From Pseudomonadota bacterium (lineage in GTDB: Bacteria > Myxococcota > Myxococcia > Myxococcales > Myxococcaceae), in NCBI GenBank assembly GCA_023424585.1, contig JAFADT010000511.1:1-14163 (forward strand): a DNA stretch of 14,163 nucleotides, given 5' to 3'. Shown piece after piece: positions 1 to 5,743 of this stretch (positions are counted from its first letter, which is position 1; the number at the start of each line of letters is the position of its first letter). The translations under genes and the position numbers were made by a program. The notes beneath the pieces were generated by a model. It made no database searches, was not told the DNA's origin, and saw only the letters and a list, made by a program, of their open reading frames with translations.

Positions 1-66
1 GGCGGGTACAGCGCGGAGGTGGCGGCGCTGATGGACGTGCCGCTGGCGGAGCGGAGCGGGGGTTGA
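1..66 (+). CDS. 3' end of an unidentified gene
   Basis: Frame 1 is open from the window edge to a TGA at 64-66 and would encode 21 residues beginning GGYSAEVAALMDVPL. The codons are GC-ending like those of the neighbouring genes, which supports a real coding end. The fragment is too short to assign a family. The phrase EVAALMDVPL loosely recalls a helix-turn-helix end, but that is not enough for a call. The next gene starts 115 bp downstream with its own ribosome site. Confidence 0.35.
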   Translation, partial: GGYSAEVAALMDVPLAERSGG

Positions 67-181
67 GCGGTCGCCCGCCGAGCGTGGGGCCCTGCGAGCG
101 TCGGGGCCGGAGCGGCGGGCGCATCACAACGTAAGGGGCACTTCATCCACCGGACGTCCGCGTCCCGACGAGGAGAGCCCC

Positions 182-688
182 ATGAACGTGACGCTGTTGA
201 GCGAACAACCGTCGCTGCTGAAGTCGGCCGCGCTGCTGCCCCCGCGCCTGTCGCTGGGCGCGACGATGATCAAGCACGGCATGGCGAAGCTGAAGAAGGA
301 GGGCACCGAGCAGCACGCGGGCATGTTCGAGCAGATGGGCATCAAGCCGGGCCGCCCGTGGGTGCTGGCCACGGGCATCACGGAGCTGGCGGCCGGGGTG
401 AGCTCCATCCTGGGCATCGCGACGCGCCTCACGGCGCTGGGGGTCATCGTCACGCAGGCGGTGGCCATCGCGAAGGTGCATGGGAAGAACGGCTTCGACG
501 TCACCAAGGGGGGCTATGAGTTCAACGTGGCGCTCATCGCCATCGCGCTCGGGACGCTGATGCGCGGGCCGGGGCGGCTGTCGCTGCACAGCGCGCTGGA
601 GCGGCGGGTGAAGCGCCGGGAGCTGAGGCACCTCCGGCTGCTGCCGCGTCAGCGCCGGGGCTCGGTGCTGCTCGACGCGCTCGGGTAG
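182..688 (+). CDS. DoxX family membrane protein
   Basis: Predicted integral inner-membrane protein of 168 aa, in the usual DoxX size range. The conserved DoxX opening is visible at residues 22-37 (RLSLGATMIKHGMAKL). The second signature follows at about 67-82, where ELAAG leads into LGIATR. Hydrophobic segments lie at about 12-30, 60-80, 83-98 and 113-128, giving four helices. The last 30 residues form a strongly basic tail (RRVKRRELRHLR), probably cytoplasmic. The ATG is chosen because GAGGAG at 170-175 sits 6 nt upstream. Family members are often linked to quinone or redox functions, but the exact role is unknown and nothing in the neighbourhood settles it. The gene appears to be monocistronic, with a terminator-like hairpin after it. 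Confidence 0.85.
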   Translation: MNVTLLSEQPSLLKSAALLPPRLSLGATMIKHGMAKLKKEGTEQHAGMFEQMGIKPGRPWVLATGITELAAGVSSILGIATRLTALGVIVTQAVAIAKVHGKNGFDVTKGGYEFNVALIAIALGTLMRGPGRLSLHSALERRVKRRELRHLRLLPRQRRGSVLLDALG

Positions 689-721
689 CGGGGGCCTTCG
701 AGGGAGGTGGGGGTGTTGCCT

Positions 722-744
722 GCCCGGCTGCTGTCGAGCCGGGC
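722..744 (+). terminator. Hairpin after the DoxX gene
   Basis: GCCCGGCT (722-729) and AGCCGGGC (737-744) form a perfect 8-bp stem with a 7-nt loop, 34 nt after the DoxX stop. There is no T-run, so it is a candidate terminator or pause hairpin rather than a certain intrinsic terminator. Confidence 0.5.
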
Positions 745-778
745 CCGTGGGGAGCGCCCCTGCCCCCGCTTCATCCCG

Positions 779-784
779 TAAGAT
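779..784 (+). promoter_or_regulatory. Possible -10 element of the CapA gene
   Basis: TAAGAT lies exactly 9 nt upstream of the ATG at 794 and matches the sigma-70 -10 consensus at 4 of 6 positions. No -35 match is visible at 16-18 nt spacing, and there is no Shine-Dalgarno before the ATG. The arrangement would fit a leaderless or near-leaderless transcript. The evidence is weak. Confidence 0.3.
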
Positions 785-793
785 GCGCGGGCC

Positions 794-2737
794 ATGGCCC
801 CCCCGTCCGTCCTGCTGATGCTGGCGCTCGCCGCGCCCGCCGCGTCCGTCCCCAACTTCTCCACAGCCGAGTCCTCCAGCGCCGCGCGCCTCACCGAGGC
901 GGGGCTGGCCTCCGTGCGCTCCGTCATCCGGGACGCGAGCGCCGGGCGGCTCGAAGCGGCGGGGCTCGCGTCAGTGCGGGGGGCCATGGGCAGCTCGCAG
1001 GGGACGCGGCAATTGGAAGCGGCGGGGCTCGCGTCCGTGACGGCCGCCACGCGGGACCGTTCCGCGCTCGCGAGCACCACGGGCGTCGTGAAGCCCGCGA
1101 GCTTCGCGTCCCAGGGTGCGTCCGCCGGTGTGACCTTCGTGGATGGCACGCCCTTCAGCGACTCCGCTGCGGTTGTCTCGATGCGGATGCCCGCGGGGCT
1201 GGCCCAGGCCGCATCGCCCGCGACGGACGCGGCGCCTGCCACGGGTGCCGCATCGCCCGCGACGAATACGGTGCCCGCCACGGGCGCCGCGCCCGCTCCG
1301 GCGCAAAGCCAGACGGCAGCCCTCTCCGAGGCCGGCCGCATCGCCGTGGAGGCCAGCATCGGAGCCCTGCGCGCCGCCGCCATCGCGATGCACGGCAAGC
1401 CCGGCACCGCTCCGGCGATCGCCGTGGGTCAGCCGGACGAGCACTACGCCCGGGGCGTGGAGGCCCTCAAGTCCAGGGACTCGCGCACCGCCATCGCGGA
1501 GCTGGCCGCGTGCGTGCAGGCCGCGCCGTCCCGCACCGACTGCCGCTGGGAGCTGGGCTGGGCCTACTCCGTGGAAGGCCGCTGGGCGGACTCGCTCGCG
1601 CAGTGGACGCAGGTGCGCGCGCTCAATCCCAACCAGCCGGACCTGGAGGGCGCGCTCGCGCAGGCCCGCAACCAGGTCGCGCTCCAGGCGAGGCTCGCGC
1701 AGCCCGTGGACAGCGCGCCCCGCCCTCCCCCACCGCCGGGCGCGAAGCTGCGCATCCGCGCCGCCGGTGACCTGATGCTCGGCACCACCGTGCCGGAGGG
1801 CTACCTGCCCCCCGAGGGCGGCGGCAGCGTCATCGCGGCCGTGCGCCCGCTGCTGGAGGACGCGGACCTCACCTTCGTGAACCTGGAAGGGCCGCTCTGC
1901 GACACCGGCCGCACCACCAAGTGCCGCTCGCCCGCGAACTGCTACGCGTTCCGCTCCCCCACGTCCTTCGGCGAGTACCTGAAGCAGGCCGGCGTGGACG
2001 TGGTCTCCACCGCGAACAACCACTCCGGCGACTTCGGCGAGGAGTGCCGCCGCGCCACCGAGGCCACCCTGGACGCGCTGGGCATCGCCTGGAGCGGCCC
2101 GCCGGGCAGCGTGGCCACCGTGGAGCGCAACGGCTTGAAGATCGGCCTCGTCGCCTTCCACACGTCCGCGGGCTGCAACCACCTCAACAACCTGCCCACC
2201 GCCACCGCGCTGGTGAAGCAGACCGCCGCCACGCACGACATCGTCATCGTGTCGTTCCACGGCGGCGCCGAGGGCGGCAAGGCCCTGCACGTCCCACCCG
2301 GCAGGGAGCTGTTCTTCGGCGAGGACCGCGGCGACCTGCGCGCCTTCACCCACGCGGTGGTGGACGCGGGCGCGCACCTGGTGCTCGGCCACGGCCCGCA
2401 CGTCGCGCGCGCCATGGAGTTCTACCAGGGCCGCCTCATCGCCTACTCCATGGGCAACTTCGCCACCTACGGCCGCTTCAACCTCAAGGGGCCGCAGGGC
2501 CTGGGCATGATCCTGGAGGTCGAGCTGGACGCCCAGGGCCGCTTCTCCAACGGCCGCATCCTCCCCACGAAGCAGGTGGGCGAGGGCATCACCCAGCCGG
2601 ACCCCGCCGCGAGCGTCGTCTCGCTGGTGCGCAAGCTCACCACCGAGGACTTCCCCGACACGGGCGCCCGCATCGCCGACGACGGCCGCGTCACTCCGCG
2701 CAAGTCGCCCGCCACGGCCACCAACACCGCGCCGTAG
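794..2737 (+). CDS. Secreted TPR-containing CapA-family protein (PGA_cap metallophosphatase-like fold)
   Basis: 647 aa. Residues 1-18 form a signal peptide (hydrophobic VLLMLALAAPAA). Residues 32-82 hold three copies of the motif (R/Q)L-x-(E/A)-A-G-L-A-S-V, with a degenerate fourth near 177-185. Residues 139-164 are a tandem 13-residue Ala/Pro/Thr repeat. About 215-290 is TPR-like helical sequence (EHYARGVEALKSRD, then ALNPNQPDLEGAL). From about 318 comes the CapA domain, with GDLMLG (D326), NLEGPL (N363, E365), ANNHSGDFG (N409, H410), FHGG (H489), GHGPHV (H533, H536) and YSMGNF. These are the family's presumed metal-site and fold motifs, and all are present. CapA is known from poly-gamma-glutamate capsule export, but no capB or capC gene is visible here, so the substrate is unknown. 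The long repetitive N-terminus is unusual. The start has no clear ribosome site. Confidence 0.88.
   Translation: MAPPSVLLMLALAAPAASVPNFSTAESSSAARLTEAGLASVRSVIRDASAGRLEAAGLASVRGAMGSSQGTRQLEAAGLASVTAATRDRSALASTTGVVKPASFASQGASAGVTFVDGTPFSDSAAVVSMRMPAGLAQAASPATDAAPATGAASPATNTVPATGAAPAPAQSQTAALSEAGRIAVEASIGALRAAAIAMHGKPGTAPAIAVGQPDEHYARGVEALKSRDSRTAIAELAACVQAAPSRTDCRWELGWAYSVEGRWADSLAQWTQVRALNPNQPDLEGALAQARNQVALQARLAQPVDSAPRPPPPPGAKLRIRAAGDLMLGTTVPEGYLPPEGGGSVIAAVRPLLEDADLTFVNLEGPLCDTGRTTKCRSPANCYAFRSPTSFGEYLKQAGVDVVSTANNHSGDFGEECRRATEATLDALGIAWSGPPGSVATVERNGLKIGLVAFHTSAGCNHLNNLPTATALVKQTAATHDIVIVSFHGGAEGGKALHVPPGRELFFGEDRGDLRAFTHAVVDAGAHLVLGHGPHVARAMEFYQGRLIAYSMGNFATYGRFNLKGPQGLGMILEVELDAQGRFSNGRILPTKQVGEGITQPDPAASVVSLVRKLTTEDFPDTGARIADDGRVTPRKSPATATNTAP
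887..1039 (+). repeat. Three-copy AGLASV repeat inside the CapA gene
   Basis: The sequences RLTEAGLASV, RLEAAGLASV and QLEAAGLASV begin at residues 32, 52 and 73 (nt 887, 947 and 1010). They recur every 20-21 codons, with variable spacers rich in Arg, Ser and Asp. A diverged fourth copy, LSEAGRIAV, lies at nt 1322-1348. The repeat follows directly after the signal peptide, so it would be outside the cytoplasm. Helix propensity is plausible, but the function is unknown. Confidence 0.75.
1208..1285 (+). repeat. 39-bp in-frame tandem duplication in the CapA gene
   Basis: Two adjacent 39-nt units (1208-1246 and 1247-1285) match at 33 of 39 positions. They encode AASPATDAAPATG and AASPATNTVPATG, and a decayed third unit begins AAPAPA. 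It looks like a flexible Ala/Pro/Thr linker between the AGLASV region and the TPR region, grown by local duplication. Confidence 0.8.
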
Positions 2738-2767
2738 CGCCGCCCCTTCACGACAGCGCCGCACCCG

Positions 2768-2796
2768 CACCCACGGAACGAGCACCTCCGTGGGTG
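2768..2796 (+). terminator. Hairpin after the CapA gene
   Basis: CACCCACGGA (2768-2777) and TCCGTGGGTG (2787-2796) form a perfect 10-bp stem with a 9-nt loop. It lies 31 nt past the CapA stop and is followed by TCTTGC, which is only weakly T-rich. It lies before the MFS gene and probably separates the two transcripts. Confidence 0.6.
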
Positions 2797-2951
2797 TCTT
2801 GCAGGTCACGCATCGCGCGTCACCGTCAGGGAATGCGCGCTTCGGTGAAGCCGGGCTGCTGCCTGGGCTGCCGTGCGCTTCATTGCGCCACCAAGGGTGC
2901 CGCGCCGTGCAACGCGCGCGCGGGGGGCGTGCGTTAAGACAGAACTCCGCC

Positions 2952-4226
2952 GTGCCCGCCCACCGACTTCCACGACTGACTTCGCTGCGCCCGTTCGAAT
3001 ACCCCGGCTACTTCTCCGTGTGGCTGGGCGCGCTCATCTCCAACATCGGCACCTGGATGGAGACGGTGGCGATGGGCGTCTACGTCACGCAGACCACCGG
3101 CAAGGCGGAGTGGACGGGCGGCATCGTCGCGCTGGCGTTCCTGCCCGCGGTGGTGCTGGCGCCGGTGGGCGGCGCGCTGGCGGACCGCTTCGACCGGCGC
3201 GCCTACGCGGGGCTGGGCAGCCTGCTCCAGGCGGTGCTCGCGGCCGTGCTGACGGTGCTGGCGTTCCGAGGGCAGCTGTCGGTGCCCGTCATCGGCGTCA
3301 TCTCGTTCCTCAACGGGTGCGTGAGCACGCTCACCGCTCCGGCCTTCTCCGCGCTGCTGGCGGAGCTGGTGCCGCCGCGGGAGCTGCACCTGTCCACCAG
3401 CCTCAACTCCGCGCAGTTCAACCTGGGCCGCATCCTGGGCCCCACGCTGGCCGCGGTGGTGTTGCAGGCGGGCGGGCCCGCGTGGGCGCTGCTCGCCAAC
3501 ACGCTGTCCTTCTTCGCGGTGCTCGTCGCGCTGTGGCGCGTGGTGCCGCCCGCGCGGGACCCGTCCGCGAAGCGCGAGCCGCTCTGGGACGGCATCCGCC
3601 GCGGCATCACCGTGGCGCGCGACGACGAGGACATCTCCCTGGTGCTGGTGGGCACCTTCTTCGTGGCCGCGCTGGTGGCGCCCTTCATCGGCCTGGTGCC
3701 GGTGTTCGCCATCCGCGAGCTGGGCCAGGGCGCGGCGGCCACGTCGCTGCTGGTGACGTGCCAGGGCGCGGGCGCGGTGACGGCGGCGCTGTGCGTGGGC
3801 ACGCTCGCGGAGCTCTTCGGGCAGCGCAAGCTGCGCGGCTACGCGGCCACGACCATCGCGGTGCTGGCGGGCGTGTACTGGCTGGCGCCCACGCTCCAGG
3901 TGGCGGCGGTGTTCATCTTCTTCCTCGGCGCCAACTACCTCCTCCTGATGAGCAGCCTGAGCGCGGCCTGCCAGAACCGCGTGCCGCGCGAGCTCCAGGC
4001 CCGCATGAGCAGCCTCTACAGCATGGTGCTGGGCGCGGGCTATTCGCTGGGCGTCTGGTTCCAGGGCGCGCTGGCGGACCGCTTCCACCTGCGCTTCGTC
4101 ACCATCGGCTCCGCGGCCATCTTCCTCGCGCTGGTGCTGACCGCGCGCCTGCTCAAGCCCGCCCGCTTCGAGAACGAGCCCCTGGCCCAGGCCGAGGTGC
4201 GGCCGTTCTCCGACAGCGCGCACTGA
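2952..4226 (+). CDS. MFS exporter, EntS-like (MFS_3) family
   Basis: Predicted inner-membrane secondary transporter of 424 aa, the normal length for this 12-helix family. The N-terminus FEYPGYFSVWLGALISNIGTW is the typical MFS_3 opening and first helix. Motif A is present in the loop after helix 2 as GGALADRFDRR (residues 73-83), and a related LADRF recurs near the end of the last repeat. I chose GTG at 2952 because it leaves a normal N-terminal tail. The frame is open back to 2790, but that extension is basic, runs over the terminator hairpin and resembles nothing in the family. No Shine-Dalgarno precedes the GTG. Relatives export siderophores, drugs or other small molecules, and the substrate here cannot be read from the sequence. 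Downstream lie ArsR/SRPBCC remnants in convergent order, 7 bp away. Confidence 0.87.
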   Translation: MPAHRLPRLTSLRPFEYPGYFSVWLGALISNIGTWMETVAMGVYVTQTTGKAEWTGGIVALAFLPAVVLAPVGGALADRFDRRAYAGLGSLLQAVLAAVLTVLAFRGQLSVPVIGVISFLNGCVSTLTAPAFSALLAELVPPRELHLSTSLNSAQFNLGRILGPTLAAVVLQAGGPAWALLANTLSFFAVLVALWRVVPPARDPSAKREPLWDGIRRGITVARDDEDISLVLVGTFFVAALVAPFIGLVPVFAIRELGQGAAATSLLVTCQGAGAVTAALCVGTLAELFGQRKLRGYAATTIAVLAGVYWLAPTLQVAAVFIFFLGANYLLLMSSLSAACQNRVPRELQARMSSLYSMVLGAGYSLGVWFQGALADRFHLRFVTIGSAAIFLALVLTARLLKPARFENEPLAQAEVRPFSDSAH

Positions 4227-4233
4227 CGCGCGG

Positions 4234-4407
4234 TCAGTCCCCCTCCAGGTCCCGCTTCAGCCTCGTCAGCAGCCTCACCGCGTTCGTGGCGTAGGAGCTG
4301 ATCCACCGCGAGTGGATGTGCTGGATGGGCGCGGCGTTGAGGGGGTTCCACCGCGTCCGCCCCTCCTTGCGCGACAGCACCAGCTCCGCCTTCTCCAGCA
4401 CCTTTTC
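4234..4407 (-). pseudogene. ArsR-family repressor, C-terminal fragment
   Basis: The minus frame ending at the TGA (4234-4236) gives 57 recognisable residues. They begin EKVLEKAELVLSRKEGR, the end of the winged helix and wing of an ArsR/SmtB-type regulator. They continue WNPLNAAPIQHIHSRW through to KRDLEGD, the usual C-terminal helix. The first half of the protein, including the recognition helix and start codon, is missing. Upstream of about 4407 the frame reads antisense to the SRPBCC fragment and no longer resembles ArsR. Intact members are about 100-115 aa. Without the DNA-reading helix it cannot act as a repressor. It is most likely half of a divergent regulator/SRPBCC pair cut by deletion. 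Confidence 0.72.
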
Positions 4408-4629
4408 GAGTGGCCCGCGGACGACGGCGACAACACGCGCGTGGAGATGCGCTTCGTGCCGTTGGACGCAAGCAACACGATGGTGAAGATCAGCGAGTCC
4501 GGATGGAAGCCGGACGAGAAGGGCCTCCAGGCGTCCTACGGCAACGCGGGCGGCTGGAGGCACATGCTGCTCTGCCTCAAGGGCTCCCTGGAGTACGGAA
4601 TCAACCTTCGGGAGGGCGGGGCCTTCTGA
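4402..4629 (+). pseudogene. SRPBCC/AHSA1-family protein, C-terminal fragment
   Basis: From codon TTC at 4405 to the TGA at 4627-4629 the frame encodes 74 residues matching the end of AHSA1-like SRPBCC proteins. TRVEMRFVPLD gives a beta strand and SGWKPDEKGLQASYGN gives the loop. GGWRHMLLCLKGSLEYGINLREG is the characteristic long C-terminal helix. Intact proteins are about 150-160 aa, so the N-terminal half is absent. The frame stays open to 4312, but that stretch is antisense to the ArsR fragment and unlike SRPBCC. No ribosome site or plausible start is seen. Such proteins commonly sit beside an ArsR regulator, which supports joint origin with the neighbouring fragment. Confidence 0.72.
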
Positions 4630-4633
4630 AAGC

Positions 4634-4682
4634 CGGGACGCGGGGGAATGTCGCGGCCAGACTGCCGTTCCCTCGCGTCCCG
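4634..4682 (+). repeat. Long 15-bp hairpin between SRPBCC remnant and hydrolase
   Basis: CGGGACGCGGGGGAA (4634-4648) and TTCCCTCGCGTCCCG (4668-4682) pair over 15 bp with a single G.U wobble. Inside the 19-nt loop, CGGC (4654-4657) can also pair with GCCG (4664-4667). It begins 4 nt after the SRPBCC stop and ends 6 nt before the AAGGAG of the hydrolase. It may be the old SRPBCC terminator or a structured 5' leader of the hydrolase. There is no T-run. Confidence 0.6.
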
Positions 4683-4699
4683 TCCCCGAAGGAGCCCTG

Positions 4700-5719
4700 A
4701 TGTCGTCCGTCCGCGTCCCCGCCCTGCTCCTGTCCGCCCTGCTGCTCTCCGCGCCCGCCGCCAACGCGCAGGAGCCCAAGCGCGCCCCGGAGGCGCTGGG
4801 CCTGGGCCTGGAGGGCTACCCCTACCCCGCGCCCGTGCGGTTCCTGTCCGTCAGGCTGGAGGGCCAGGACCTGCGCATGGCGTACATGGACGTGAAGCCC
4901 ACGGGCAACGCCAACGGGCGCACCGTGGTGCTGCTGCACGGCAAGAACTTCTTCGGCGCGTACTGGAAGGACACGATTCGCGTCCTCACCGGCGCGGGCT
5001 ACCGCGTCGTGGTGCCGGATCAGCTCGGCTTCGGCAAGTCGTCCAAGCCGGCCATCGCGTACAGCTTCCACACGCTGGCGTCGCTGACGAGGCAGGTGCT
5101 GGAGGAACTGGGCGTGAAGCAGGCCGCGGTGGTGGGCCACAGCATGGGCGGCATGCTCGCGACGCGCTTCGCGCTGATGTACCCGGAGGTGACGACGCAG
5201 CTGGTGCTGGAGAACCCCATCGGCCTGGAGGACTACCGCGAGTCCGTCCCCTGGAAATCCACCGAGGACCTCTACCAGGAGAACCTGAGGGCCACGGAGG
5301 AGGGGCTGCGCAAGTACCAGCGCGGCTACTACGTGAAGTGGAAGCCCGAGTACGACGAATACGTCCAGGTCCTCTACCGCCAGACGCTCAGCGGCGAATA
5401 CCCGCGCCTGGCCTGGGTGTCCGCCGCCACGCAGACGATGATCTACGAGCAGCCGGTGGTGCACGAGTTCCCGCGGGTGAAGGTGCCCACGCTGCTGGTC
5501 ATGGGTCAGGAGGACCGCACGGTGGTGGGCAAGGGCAGCGTGCCGCCCGCGCTCCTGCCGAAGCTGGGGCAGTACCCGGCGCTGGGGAAGAGGACCGCCG
5601 CGGCCATCCCGGGCGCCACGCTGGTGGAGATTCCAGGCGTGGGCCACATCCCCCACTTCGAGGCGCCGGAGAAGTGGCACGCGGCGCTGCTGGACTTCCT
5701 GCGCAAGGTTTCGAAATAG
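4700..5719 (+). CDS. Secreted alpha/beta hydrolase
   Basis: 339 aa. Residues 1-23 are a clear Sec signal peptide ending ANA before QE, so the enzyme is likely periplasmic or secreted. The fold's landmarks appear in order: HGKNFFGAYW (80-89, oxyanion region), DQLGFG (107-112), GHSMGG with nucleophile Ser148, MGQEDRTV with acid Asp272, and VGHIPHFE with base His316. A lid region of about 80 residues (roughly 176-258) lies between the nucleophile and the acid. The ATG is set by AAGGAG at 4689-4694. The family includes esterases, lipases, dehalogenases and C-C hydrolases, and no residue pattern fixes the substrate. The PhoD-like gene follows after 24 nt on the same strand, so the two are probably co-transcribed. 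Confidence 0.88.
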   Translation: MSSVRVPALLLSALLLSAPAANAQEPKRAPEALGLGLEGYPYPAPVRFLSVRLEGQDLRMAYMDVKPTGNANGRTVVLLHGKNFFGAYWKDTIRVLTGAGYRVVVPDQLGFGKSSKPAIAYSFHTLASLTRQVLEELGVKQAAVVGHSMGGMLATRFALMYPEVTTQLVLENPIGLEDYRESVPWKSTEDLYQENLRATEEGLRKYQRGYYVKWKPEYDEYVQVLYRQTLSGEYPRLAWVSAATQTMIYEQPVVHEFPRVKVPTLLVMGQEDRTVVGKGSVPPALLPKLGQYPALGKRTAAAIPGATLVEIPGVGHIPHFEAPEKWHAALLDFLRKVSK

Positions 5720-5743
5720 CCTCCCGCATGCAAGGCTTTGCCC

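Noticed and set aside
971..2809. 612-codon minus-strand frame opposite the CapA gene
   Set aside because: It is a shadow frame produced by third-position GC bias. The CapA reading has a signal peptide and all domain motifs.
2790..2951. Upstream extension of the MFS transporter from ATG-like codon 2790
   Set aside because: It starts inside the terminator hairpin, has no ribosome site and adds about 54 basic residues foreign to the family.
4234..4779. A single intact 181-aa minus-strand protein ending in the ArsR tail
   Set aside because: Only the last 57 residues resemble ArsR. The rest is antisense to the SRPBCC fragment and the hydrolase signal peptide, with no ribosome site.
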